64,000 bases of DNA, taken from Xiphydria camelus (Eukaryota; Arthropoda; Insecta; Hymenoptera; Xiphydriidae). The DNA is taken from assembly GCA_963678675.1 (NCBI GenBank), contig OY783196.1, forward strand, positions 15,308,138 to 15,372,137, written 5' to 3'. Of this stretch, positions 41,880-53,000 are shown in pieces; position 1 is the first letter of the stretch; each line of letters opens with the position of its first letter. Position numbers and translations under genes: made by a program. The notes under the pieces are model-generated. The model searched no databases, had not been told where the DNA came from, and saw only the letters and a list, made by a program, of their open reading frames with translations.

Positions 41880-42890
41880 TCATATTCAGATCTAATTATA
41901 TATAGACTCAAATATAATCACATCTGATCACATATATAGACTTATATATGATTATATATGGGGTTATAACAGCCAGGAGTGATCAGATCTAATTATATAT
42001 AGACTCAAATATAATCACATCTGATCATATATAGACTTATATATGATTATATATGGGGTTATAAGCGCCAGGAGTGATCAGATCTAATTATGCAGGGTGT
42101 TCGGAAAAAACACCGACACAGAAATAGGGGTGATAGGTTACGTCATTACAAGTATTTTGATATAAGGGACCTATACCCGCAAGCGCGTCTTCTGGAGATA
42201 TCAACTTTTCAAGTTTATAACGACCGAGGTTGATCAAAGTAGAATAATAAGAAACGTATCAAGATGGTAACGAATATTTAATTTTACGAGATACAAAAAC
42301 AATGTACTACAGCAAATGCTCAAAATGACGGCCACCCATGTCCATGCAACATCGGAAACGATTCTGGATAGATGTGCCACTGCGCAAACTGCTTGCGGAA
42401 AGGATAACCGCTTGGCTCAAGTCCTTGTACTTTTCGAAGATGATGCGGATACAAGGAGTTTTCATTTGTTTTTCAATTGTACAGGTAGACAAAAAACTCA
42501 ATATTATTCTACTTTGATCAACCTCGGTCGTTATAAACTTGAAAAGTTGATATCTCCAGAAGGGGGCGCTTGCGGGTATAGGTCCCTTATATCAAAATAC
42601 TTATAATGACGTAACCTATCGCCCCTATTTCTGTGTCGGTGTTTTTTCCGAACACCCTGTATATAGACTTATATATAATCAGATCTGATCATATATAGAC
42701 TTATATATGATTATATGTGGGATTATAACAGCCAGGAATGATCAGATCTAATTATGTATAGGCTTATATATAATTATATACAATCCCATGTATAATTATG
42801 TATAATTATATATAATTTCATGTATGATTATATATAATTATATATGATTATATATATGACCATATACAATCATATATAATTAGACGAAAA
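41880..42890. repeat. AT-rich subterminal repeats of the CACTA-like element, right side
   Basis: A roughly 100-bp unit (AGATCTAATTATATATAGAC ... TATGGGGTTATAACAGCCAGGAGTGATC) is repeated at about 41890, 41980 and again after 42660, interrupted by the 42093-42659 element. It then grades into TATATAATTATATATGATTA repeats up to the terminal CTAATTATATATGAT. Confidence 0.75.
42093..42659 (-). mobile_element. Tc1/mariner-superfamily deletion element, ends CAGGGTGTTCGGAAAA
   Basis: TIRs of about 160 bp (CAGGGTGTTCGGAAAAAACA and inverse). The right flank is TA, the left is TG where neighbouring repeat units have TA, consistent with a TA duplication and one mutation. Minus-strand codons 42501-42307 end CMDMGGRHFEHLL*, a typical end of an IS630/mariner-like transposase found in insects. 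The catalytic part has been deleted. Confidence 0.82.
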
Positions 42891-42951
42891 CTTTTTTCAT
42901 CGGGACATTTAAAAAAAGTCGCCCGCGACAGAATCTGAGTCGCAGGGTGTA

Positions 42952-43167
42952 CCTACCTATACCTACCTACCTACCTACCTCCCATCGCACGAGGGACAGA
43001 ATTTGAGAAGGTCGATTCAAACCTCTTAATAGTATCGATTATAAATAACTCACCGACTATGATTAATCGCGTCATCGGCGAAACGGTTTCTGGGGATCGT
43101 GTAGGGATCCCGCACGCTGGAGAAAGAAGAAGGAAGAAGTGTTTATTTTGCTCTAGGGCAAGCCCTC
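42952..43167. other. Short flank with (ACCT)n simple repeat
   Basis: ACCTACCTATACCTACCTAC-type repeat at 42950-42980, followed by about 180 bp (43000-43090) that resembles the P-element flank type (TCGATTCAAACCTCTTAATA; ACTCACCGACTATGATTAAT), cf. 27700-27660. No gene. Confidence 0.4.
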
Positions 43168-44571
43168 TAAGGGCCAGTTTTACCAAAGCCAAGTTATACC
43201 TAGAATAAGTATACCGAGGATAAATTTATACTCTTCTTTATACCTGGTATAAAGCGCAAGCGTTTTACCAGCTCCAAGTTTGCCTGGGATAACTATTCCA
43301 GGTATAAGCGTTGGCCATCTAAAATTATTTTTAGGTTGGTAGTAAGAAGTACGTACTGCGCATGACATTTGGTCGTTTTGACAGCTGTTCCGGCGCGATA
43401 AATGAAATTCGGAGTTGTTATTCTCAGTATAACCTAACTTTTTGTTTTTGACGTCTTTATTCTTTCATGACATAATCATAACCTGATCGTTGTGGTAAAT
43501 TGTTATTAATTTTGAAATAGTTGATTGATGTACCAGTTTTTTAATCATCATCTGATGATGACATTGACGTATTACCAAGAATCAGAAATCTAAAGAAAAT
43601 ACGTGCCCGGTAAATAAAAGATATCTATAACAATATATTTATATTTTCGTAACAATAACTTTTATTTTCGAGTCGTCGATAAAAGCATCAGGTACAAAAC
43701 ACGTCCAAACATTCGATATCTCACCAACAAGAATGTGTTCAGTCTCAAAAAACTATAAGGGTCGTCACACAATAATAGTAATTACAACGTAAAATTGCAC
43801 CATTTGATCCAAATCTCGTATCGGACAAAATATATTCTAAAATCTATAAACTTTTAAATCGCTACAACTTAAGATTTATCACACAGTGACATTACTCTGA
43901 GATTACATAGAGCGGTACAATGTTATCGTTTTTTTAAGTATGCGCGACCCTATCTAAAAAGTATACAAAGAGCGTTGTACGACTTGATGTCTAATGCCGA
44001 GGTATCTTACAAAAGTGTATCAATGCAAATCTAAAATTTTTTCATATTCTACATCGTACGATGGATGTATCACTTCTGCTCCTGAAAACTCTGCAATCAC
44101 GCGAATTGAAGAAAGGTATAATGTCAACCTAGATAAATTTAAATGTTACTTATAGAAGACAATGCAATGGTAGATGACTTCTTTGGTTGATATTATTGGA
44201 TACCGTTGAGATTCTCGCGATTAGAGACCCGCGTGCGTCAATTTTAAATTTAAACTTGCATTTTCTGAGTAAAAGAGCGAAGAGAGAAAACAAAATTTTC
44301 CCAACGTTTCTATGAGCTTCTATCCTCCTATTAAAAAAGAACTATAATCTAAAATGTGTCGTGCGAAATTACCTCGCAGAGAAAGACTCATTTATAAAAA
44401 AAGAAGAGAGATCTATTAATTTTGATTCTCCAAAGCTCTGACTCAGATAAAATTATAATCATGATCCAATCTCACGCGTGGAAAGGAAGGCTACAATAGC
44501 CGTTCCTCGGAGCACCGTCCGACGCGATTGCTGCGACCCAGAAAACTTGAGTATCTCATCGAGTTCTTAAT

Positions 44572-45022
44572 CTAGAACGAATTATCGAACGTCAACGTTG
44601 CGGTGGAATTTCTACTGTCCGGCGATTGCATTGCGATATATCGTTTCTGTAAGATCTCTTGGAGGTCGTTGCAAGAGCTATTTTCTCGTTTGGCTCGCAA
44701 AGGTCTCCCACCCGGCGATCTGAAAAACACGTTTAAAAGCCCACTGTGAACAAAATCAATCCTTCGCAGCCACGACATTCTGACAATGCGAAACTCCTCT
44801 TTGTTCCTGGCGAATTAAAAGTTTACCGCGATAAAATTGTTTAATCGTACCTTGTAACGAGTTTCATTTTGACTTTGTTGATGTTTTTCAGTATGTCGCC
44901 CATTGATTTCTGGGAGATCAGTGGCGGTTTATGCCGATCGATGAACTTGTAGCCCTGTAAACTAGCTCTCCTCGCGATGTTAGGAGTCGTTGGAGGTTGC
45001 AGAGGTGGCAGCATATAATAAT
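44572..45022 (-). pseudogene. Captured C-terminal exons resembling a mitochondrial fission regulator (MTFR-like)
   Basis: Exon A (about 45022-44851) reads MLPPLQPPTTPNIARRASLQ ... SMGDILKNINKVKMKLVT and ends AAG|GTACGA. Exon B (44719-44572, acceptor TTTTTCAG) continues in frame R-SPGGRPLRAKRENSSCNDL ... TATLTFDNSF*. The proline-rich stretch followed by a D-x-LK-x-x-x-x-VK(L/M)-x-x-V-x-RSPGG block is what I associate with MTFR1/MTFR2-type proteins, which act at the outer mitochondrial membrane. Intron and stop are preserved, and about 950 bp of UTR-like DNA follows, so the capture was of genomic DNA. Only the C-terminal half is present. Family assignment is from motif memory and needs a search. 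Confidence 0.5.
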
Positions 45023-45049
45023 GACTCATTAAAAGTTTTAACATTATGA

Positions 45050-45445
45050 TAAAAACGATTACCTATAGTAATTAGCATTGATCCCGAAGTAAGAAATCTT
45101 AAAGTCGGCAATAATTTTGTTGCTGGCTGAATTGCTGCATTTCTTGGCGACCTCGAAGCAATGCGATGTCGTATTTGTCCCAATAATCTCTGACAGGTTT
45201 GTTTTTCCAAACGAAATCAAGTGAAGAATTCTACAACCATTGTATTCTTCGAAATAGTCAACTCTGGAATAGTTTTGTATTAGATGTTGGTTATAAATTA
45301 GTAGGTATATAGGTATCCTTTATTTACTTACCGCGGGCACGTATTTTCCTAGGATTTCTCATTCTTTGTAAGACGTCAATTTCATCATCAGATGATGATT
45401 TGACAACTGCCACATCAATCAACTCTATTTCACAACTAATAACAA
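45050..45445 (-). pseudogene. HARBI1-like transposase remnant of the 2.5-kb element
   Basis: Exon 1 (about 45445-45345): ELIDVAVVKSSSDDEIDVLQ RMRNPRKIRAR, then GGTAAGTAAA donor. The next block (about 45290-45050) gives YFEEYN, then, after a frameshift, QRLLGQIRHRIASRSPRNAA and LLPTLRFLTSGSMLITIG, the pre-catalytic domain of Harbinger nucleases. DDE residues absent. The host-like exons lie where the catalytic domain should be. Confidence 0.75.
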
Positions 45446-45689
45446 TTATTATGATTCTGTCACGGTTGTGATTCTGTCACGGAATAATAAAGACGCAAAC
45501 AAAAAGTTAGGTTATCCCGAGGATAGCTAGCTTATCCAGCGCTGAAACTGCCGGATAAGCTATCCCTGCATTTATTCCAAAGTTTATCCTATTCCAGACT
45601 TATACCATCGTGGTAAAACGCTTGCGTACAGGTTATTCTCAGTATAGCGCTATACGGCGTTTATACCGTGTTGGTAAAACCGGCCCTAA

Positions 45690-46769
45690 GAGCACTAAAG
45701 GAAGTACAAAAGTAAAGTAAATAACTAGTTAAGCAACTACTAAGTAAGTAAGATACAAAAATAAAGTCAATAACTAAATAAGTAACTAGAGCGGTAACTA
45801 TAACGGTAATAAAAATAAGAAAAATTAAGTAATTAGGGTAAGAGTATCAGTGAATGAACGGTTAAGGAATCTTTAATTTTTTAATTGTCACTATTATATT
45901 ATACCACAACAAATATTTACGTCAACTAAATTTCTGTGTGACGCTGAAATAATTAATAATCCAATGCTATTAATAAATACAAGTAATTATAATGACGTGC
46001 AACAAAATAAAAATTTAAGTTTAATTAATGTAGAAATTCCCAGTGAATGAACGCTCAATACCAGTAAATGTACCCCCCTGGTCCAGTGAATGAACTAAGA
46101 AAATATCTATCTAAAAAATTAAGAAAGTTATTATAGAAATCAATAATTAATAATTTATTGCAAAGATCAAACGAAATACACGTAATAATTCTTGTAGGCA
46201 CTTAGATTAGTTATATTTGCCCATTTCTTGACATTCGTAGCATCCCAATTGTTTAAAATTTGATGCTATAATTTGTTCCATAATAATATGTTTTTTTTTG
46301 GTACCAGATTTGATCTTCTGAATTCGACCACTTAAATAAATTTGAACCAAGTGGGGTCATATAGTAGAAATATTAATTCGCATTTAGAGATGTTCTTTTT
46401 AAGGTCTATAATTCTGCGATACAGGAAATTCCTATTGTTCATTCACTGGGGGTAATAGGGGATCCAGTGAATGTGAACGACATATTTTCTATTTTTTTCC
46501 GCCAATACACAAAGTTTAGAAGTTATATAGACTTTTAATACCTTAAACTGTAAATATTCGTCTTAGATATTCAATAGTTTTGAAGCTTAAAAGTGCAGAA
46601 ACCTTATTAAGTGCTAATCTTGCTTACATAGTTTCTTATTACGATTTCACGTCCACCAACACTCAACAAAACTGCTGCTAAAAACACGACTGTATCATTC
46701 CTTCTCTGGAACGGAACTAAATGACGCTTTCGAGAGACAGAGATAGAGAGTTTAGAGTCATATAGCTAA

Positions 46770-46801
<32 letters not shown>

Positions 46802-47200
46802 TGGGTTAGAAAGATGCGACCATAACCTTAATAATCGCGATTTAATTCGAAATCGTTCATTTACTAGTGTCGTTCATTCACTGGTGCTTCTACCCTACTA
46901 AGTAAATAAGGTACAAAAATAAAGCCAATAACTAAGTAAGTAACTAAAGCGGTAACTATAACGGTAAAAATAAAAATAAGAAATAAAACAAGATAATGAT
47001 AAAGATAATAATAATGAGTAAATGAGTAGCAAGTCAATAACTAATAAAGTAACTAAGGCGGTAATTATAACGGTAGAATAAAAAAAATGATAAGAAATAA
47101 AACAAAATAATTAAAAAGAATAGTAATGAGTAGCTGAGTAGCAGGTAGGTAAACAGTAACAAGTAAGAAAGCCTAACAGTAACAAGAAAGTGAACGTTGA
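45690..47200. repeat. AT-rich diverged tandem array based on TAACTAAGTAAGTAAC
   Basis: Units of about 100-130 bp (AAGTACAAAAATAAAG(T/C)CAATAACTAA, GCGGTAACTATAACGGTAAT, AAAAATAAGAAATAAAAC) occur at 45700-45835, and 46898-47160 with at least two copies, interrupted by the 45836-46895 element. A (GT)n microsatellite (46771-46801) lies inside that element. No gene. Confidence 0.7.
45836..46895. mobile_element. 1.06-kb TIR element with CAGTGAATGAACG subterminal repeats
   Basis: GGGTAAGAGTATCAGTGAAT at the left and the inverse of GGGTAGAAGCACCAGTGAAT at the right, TA on both sides (45834-45835, 46896-46897). Motif CAGTGAATGAACG or its inverse recurs at about 45850, 46031, 46080, 46435, 46466 and 46870. 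The interior is AT-rich and non-coding. Confidence 0.78.
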
Positions 47201-47510
47201 ACATATACAAACATCAGCAATATGACTATCTAGACGGTGCATAAATGTAAGCGACAGCGATAAAAATTAGCTACGCGATAAAATTGGCCAAGGAATGGAT
47301 AAGTGCGAACGTCTTCAATAGAATTATAAGACTGGATGTGTATCGGCGGGGGAATGGCTAGGCCCCGACGTAAGAGACACAGGCGGCACGGATGACACAG
47401 CTGATACAGATGAGCCGGTGGTTGAGATAGATGTACGGGGGCATAATTAATTATGGTAGGAGTCACAACTCCCGCGCAGACTCTGACGAGGTCAGCCCTT
47501 GAAGAGACTC
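47201..47510. other. Region 3' of the non-LTR fragment
   Basis: Moderately GC-rich sequence, probably the decayed continuation of the retroelement ORF read on the minus strand (47699 downward). No further domain can be read. Confidence 0.3.
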
Positions 47511-47699
47511 TTACGGGGGAGGACGAGGTAGCCACCCTGACGGGGACGGTGCCACCAGACGCCCGGCGAGCAGACGTTCGTTAATGTAGATAGTGCCAGT
47601 GCCGTAAGAGGGTCCTACGTCCCCTCCCGCCAGTTGTCGCTTAGCGCGTTTGAGCGTGATCAATTTGTCTCGCAGTGCTTTGGTGGTAAACTTGACCAC
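47511..47699 (-). pseudogene. Non-LTR retrotransposon ORF1 fragment (FP25/L1-ORF1-like C-terminal domain)
   Basis: About 50 codons: VKFTTKALRDKLITLKRAKR ... DVGPSYGTGTIYINERLLAG. The VxFxxxxxRDxxLxxxRxxK ... IYINExL pattern is that of the nucleic-acid-binding C-terminal domain shared by many insect non-LTR ORF1 proteins and baculovirus FP proteins. It is truncated at 47700 by the Harbinger-type element and loses frame after residue 45. The original protein would bind RNA. Confidence 0.6.
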
Positions 47700-47702
47700 T
47701 AA

Positions 47703-49741
47703 AGGTCCAGATACACATGCTAGTAAAAAAGCATGCTTATGAGCATGCTTAAAAAAAGCATGCTCTTTTAACGGCTACACTTGCTCGATATGAGCATGCT
47801 ACTTTTAAGCATGCTTAAAGCAAGCACTCGGATACACATGCTAGTTCCTAACAGGCTGTCTGCCAGTGCAGTGGAAAAGATGGAACACCAAGTGGCTATC
47901 CGCACAGAAGTGAAAAAAATAATCGTATTACTTGCAATTCAATGCATACGAAATCTTCTATTGAAAGAGAAAAAAAAAGGAGGAATAGGAATATTCATCA
48001 GTTTCAATTTTTGAGATAGAGTAAAGAACTTTCTGCGTTTCACTCTTAAAATAATATACTTTTAAGAAAAAAAACAGTATTACGAGTTTTGAAAAAAGTA
48101 TATTTATTTTACAGTTTGAAGATATTAATTTTCATGAAACTCGTACAATCAAATAGGTTGGTTTTGAACGTGTAAAATAAAGTGAAAAAAACTTTTTATG
48201 AGAAAAATGTATATTTTATTACCATGGGGTCCACTGGACCCCGTGTGACCACTACGAATTAATAAATTATTAATAAATTGTCTGTCGCATATTCGCCCAA
48301 ATGCTCTTCGCATTTGGGCCGTAGACCGGTGTGAGGGAGAAATTCGACACTCCTCGGGCCCTTTGAGCCATAAATTAGATCCGGGAAAGTTCCTCAGTGC
48401 CACGGGATCGAAGAGCGACCAGTACGTTCGAAAACCCCCGAGCGACCGGAACAGCTCGCAAATAAAGTTAATGCATTATTTCTTTTCCCTTACAAATTGA
48501 TGTAATTTTATTCATCCTAAACCCACCACGCAAGATTAATTTGGCGCATAGTCCGTCGCTCGAAGACGGAACATTGTTTATTAGAATAGGTATTGCGGGG
48601 AACGGCTTATTTCGATCCGTCCGTTAATTAACCTTTTCCGGAAAAGGTGTGCGACGGAACACAGACTCTAGTCTTCATGACCATCCCGTCGCGTCGTTTG
48701 ACGAAAAGGATCGGAAGCGATGAACCCCGTCTGCGACGGTCCCTGCCACATGTTGTCCCTGCTGGGCCGTGTCTTGCCGGACAAGTGGGCGGTAGTACAT
48801 TTATTTGTATATACTAGCTTTGTGTGCTCCCCAACCCCCGGGGGGTAAGTACCTGGCTCCGCGCATCGGATCCCAAGGTCGCCGGGGTTTTTGGCGACAC
48901 GGTTTTGTCCACGCATTTATTAAAAAACTATTTTATATAATAATAAAATAAAAAAAGGAGAAGGAAAGGATTTGATCCAGTCAGTATTTTGACGGGCGAT
49001 GACGCGATTAACCACTTTCGTGCGTGGTTCTGAAAATTTACCGTCGCCGCGGCGACGATCCTGTCAAGAAATTTGCGCAGCGGCGGCGACGGCGATTAAA
49101 TATAAATCACTTTGTTGAATTACACTCATAACCCCACACTCACTGTAGAAACTGGTAAGGTTGCGCGCGGCGCGACACGCAAAATCAAACTCAGCCAGAT
49201 CTCGTCGCGCCAAGCCTAGACCTGACAGAGCCATCAGTTTTGTGCCACAAACGGTCGCATTTGCACGCACGCATTGGCTCTTCGTGCAAATGTGACAGTT
49301 TTTCCTCACCGTGTATGGGCATTCCAATGTGCCCAAATTTTCATTTCACATTTGCTCGCGTGCAAGCACGCTTCAGTTTTACCTCACCGTGTATGGGCCG
49401 GTTATTAGCAAACACCGTCTACACTTGCTCATAAGCGTTCCCCTTTTCACCCCCGCCTCAGGAAGCATGCTCGAAAATCAACCGTCGGTCGATTTGTGAG
49501 CATGCTTATTTTAAGCATGCTCGAAACGAGCAAGACTTGGATACACATGTTACTAGGAGCAGTTCCTGGAAAAAAGCATGCTTGCGTGCTCGAAACTAGC
49601 ATGTGTATCTGGACTTCTAAATAAGCATGCTTATTTTAAGCATGCTCGAAACGAGCAAGACTTGGATACACATGCTTCTAGGAGCACTTCCTGGAAAAAA
49701 GCATGCTTGCGTGCTCGAAACTAGCATGTGTATCTGGACCT
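47703..49741. mobile_element. Harbinger-type element C: AGGTCCAGATACACATGC ends, core shared with element P
   Basis: The ends are AGGTCCAGATACACATGCTA / inverse, TAA on both sides (47700-47702, 49742-49744). Subterminal arrays of AGCATGCTTA/TAAGCATGCT replace the GTTGGCAAC arrays of element P. The core 48090-49090 is collinear with 26300-27620 / inverse of 40980-40020 (including GGTCCACTGGACC and CGTCGCCGCGGCGACG). The last ~122 bp exist twice in tandem (49496-49617, 49619-49740). No coding region is supported. Confidence 0.9.
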
Positions 49742-49744
49742 TAA

Positions 49745-50005
49745 GGGTCGTGGCGCTCCAGGTTTTCCAGGGATCCGAAAGGTGTCCTCCACACGGAGGA
49801 GAAACGGAGGAGGGAAAGAACACATGATTCGAAGAAAGATTTTAAGCGGTAATGTTAATGTAGATTTAAAAGGGAAGATTAAATATGAAAGTACGTTACA
49901 CGAATTTATGATGATACTCAGAAAAACGTTCTATGGTTGATTTATTTCTAAACGGTGCACACTACTCTCTATATTTCTTGCATAAATTTTTCATTGAATG
50001 CCACA
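49745..50005. other. Short spacer, no gene seen
   Basis: About 260 bp between the Harbinger-type element and the foldback element. It contains a 70-codon ORF (49728-49940) without recognisable features; not supported as a gene. Confidence 0.3.
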
Positions 50006-50009
50006 TTAT

Positions 50010-53000
50010 TAGTCCAGTCATTGAAGTCCTGAATTAGAAATAATTAAAGAGGATCTGAATTTTTTACAGTAGGTACTGTTTGCACCCTACAACAACTTCC
50101 TGATATTTTGAAGGATCATCCCCGGTCGGATTGTTTAAAAAAGAGATGTAAACAAAAAAAAACCGATTTTTTGCGAATATCTCTTCAACTTTCAAGAATA
50201 ACGAGAAAATCTTCAAATAAAAGTTGTAAACAATCGAATTTATAATAAAAAAGTCTTAGTTAAATTTTTACCTATATGCAATAGGGAAGCGGCAAAATGC
50301 GTTCAAAGTTTGCGCACCACCTAAGGGAGCATGCTGCGCTTAAAAAATTCATAAGAAATCGAAAAATTACTCTTTTTCGATGATTTTTTTTTAAATCGCA
50401 TCTACAGGAGTAGACCTACATTTTGAGAGATATAGAAAAAAAAATTAATTTATTATTAATGCGATTATTGATTATTTTAGATTTTAAACCGATTCTTTTC
50501 ACTGAAAACATTGGGGAACAATTTTTTTTCTTTTAACTTGGTATTCGTTAGATTATTATCTAAAAAAAAGTCCTCTACGGCTTCGCACTGAATACCTTCT
50601 GTGTGGAGATATAATATAATATAATACAACTGATTTTCTGGTGAGTGGCAGTCCTGAATGAAATCTGTGGCCGCACCACTGTACTGGGGACCGACAGAGA
50701 ACGCGCATATATTCCCGACTCTCTCTTAGTCATAAACGCGTTCTGCACTGCGCGAAGCCGTCTGTGCCTCTACCAAGGAGTAGGTGTCCAACTACCTGCT
50801 CTTTGCTTCTGTAGACCTTCGGCACGCTGCCAAAAAGTGCAATGGTAGTATCATGTATGCCCTTTGAGGTTTCGGTAATAATGCATATGCTGATAAACGA
50901 CCAAGCAAAATTGACAGGTCCCCGTGGAACTTGTGTTGGAGAAGTTAATTACTTATTGCAAAAAAAATCGCATCTTGCAATGATAGTATCACGTATGCCG
51001 AGCATGTGAAACGATATTTCATAGAAAAAATACTATATATTGAAGAGAGAGAACGATCGGCATACGTGTATCGTAGGGACTAAGGGTCGGTATATGCTCT
51101 AAAAAGTGTTGTAAATTCAGAATGTTTTAAATGATCATATCACATATCATGTCCAACTACCTACTCTTAACCTCTACTGCGCCATGAGGACGACAGAGGT
51201 GGGAGCTAAACAGTATTTCTCTCTGTTGAAACACGTAGTGCGTGCTAGCGACGAATAAACGTTGTTGGAGCAATGCAGGCAATTTGTTAGTGTATAGTAA
51301 TATCCATTTTATTAAGGAAGAAAATTCTTTTATTTTGTGGGTGATTGTAAATTTTTTTTTCTATTTTTACAATACCTTTAATTCAGAATTATCTTCTACA
51401 GGTGTCATCAAAATACTCCTGAAATGTTGAATTATACAGTTTTTTATTTGGGCACAGAAGTTTTTAACGTTTAATAGAAAATTTCAAAAATAATACAAAA
51501 ATTATAAATACCTATTATTATAACACATATACTTAAACTTGTTAATCCATATCTTCAAATATGATTATAAATAATTGAATTTTTTTCAATACAGCATTTT
51601 TAGAAATTTCAAAAAGAATCAAAATCAAAATTTAAGAGACTTGTGAGAACATTTATTCAACAATTCTCTAAGTGTTTCCCGCAGACCTTACAGAACAGCT
51701 TCAAGAACTAAAAAGTTCTATAGAACCGTGCTCATTTTTATGGTATAAGTGTTGTAAGAACGCTTTGAAAATGTTCTTAGAAGAAACAGTGCTCTAAAAA
51801 ATTTGCTCTAGAAACGTTCTTATAATTTGTATAGAACATGAAATTGTTAGCTGTGTGGGCTTTAACCAATTCCAACGAATAGGCCAAATGACATGGAATA
51901 ACTTTTGCATGTATTATATTTTTAACGATGTCTTCAAGACAAACTAAATATCAAAAACTGCATTATTAATTTTTGGTCAAAAAAATTCAGAAGTGTACAA
52001 AATACGAGTACACAAATTTTTGTCTTCCATTACTTTCAACCCTTCTGAGGTCGCACGATGAGCGTGGCCCCGCATTTTTTTTAAATCGTCATAATTGCTT
52101 AACTACTTCGATTTGAATGATCACCGGCTACGTATTCCGTCACTGAAGTGTCGCGAATACGATGCTTATAATATGATAGCTCTAAATTTATTATAAAAAT
52201 GGAGAAAATATATTAATGAAGCGTGGGTGAAAAGGCGTGACCTCAGAAGGGTTAAAATAACTAGCAAAAAATAGAAGAATGAAAAACCAAGCATGCTTGA
52301 AATTTATTTAACAGGTTTTTTTATATTTACCTTCGTGCAAAGTGATAGATTTCGTTTATGAATTCGAAGAAGATGATATATATAATATATAGATCAGGGA
52401 TATAGATAATGATATTGATTTTGATTCTTTTTGAAATTTCTAAAAATGCTGTATTGAAAAAAATTCAATTATTTATAATCATATTTGAAGATATGGATTA
52501 ACAAGTTTAAGTATATGTGTTATAATAATAGGTATTTATAATTTTTGTATTATTTTTGAAATTTTCTATTAAACGTTAAAAACTTCTGTGCCAAAATAAA
52601 AAACTGTATAATTCAACATTTCAGGAGTATTTTGATGGCACCTGTAGAAGATAATTCTGAATTAAAGGTATTGTAAAAATAGAAAAAAAAATTTACAATC
52701 ACCCACAAAAGAAAAGAATTTTCTTCCTTAATAAAATGGATATTACTATACACTAACAAATTGCCTGCATTGCTCCAACAACGTTTATTCGTCGCTAGCA
52801 CGCACTACGTGTTTCAACAGAGAGAAATACTGTTTATAGCTCCCACCTCTGTCGTCCTCATGGCGCAGTAGAGGTTAAGAGTAGGTAGTTGGACATGATA
52901 TGTGATATGATCATTTAAAAAATTCTGAATTTACAACACTTTTTAGAGCATATACCGACCCTTAGTCCCTACGATACACGTATGCCGATCGTTCTCTCTC

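Larger units (their letters stand above)
29056..42949. mobile_element. 13.9-kb CACTA-like element carrying a BEN-domain gene and a transposase gene
   Basis: The left end is CACTCTGCGGAACGGATTCT and the right end inverse is CACCCTGCGACTCAGATTCT. Matching terminal sequence continues through GTCGC-GACTTTTTTTAAATGT and, after a small MITE in the left copy, CCGATGAAAAAAGTTTT. TA is found on both sides (29054-29055, 42950-42951). Inside both ends are long AT-rich subterminal arrays of ATATATGATCAGATCTAAT type (29235-29580; 41880-42890). Ends beginning CAC, a 2-bp target duplication, subterminal repeats and a Tnp2-like transposase all agree with CACTA/EnSpm. The genes are divergent: BEN protein at 30243-34982 (minus), transposase at 35927-38693 (plus). 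At least seven later insertions are present, so it is old or inactive. Confidence 0.8.
43171..45686. mobile_element. 2.5-kb Harbinger-type element with captured host-gene exons
   Basis: The ends are GGGCCAGTTTTACCAAAGCC / inverse of GGGCCGGTTTTACCAACACG, flanked by TAA (43168-43170, 45687-45689). The arms extend about 350-450 bp, each holding a copy of the same Harbinger first-exon sequence (43540-43615 plus; 45440-45345 minus). Inside lie more HARBI1-like blocks (45240-45050, minus) and a spliced exon pair of a different, host-like protein (45022-44572, minus) with its probable 3' UTR. The 126-bp MITE at 10890 shares the termini. Confidence 0.85.

Noticed and set aside
50645..50848. Identical 67-codon ORFs on opposite strands (also 53197-53400)
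   Set aside because: Identity follows from arm identity of the foldback element; no family features and no codon bias evidence.
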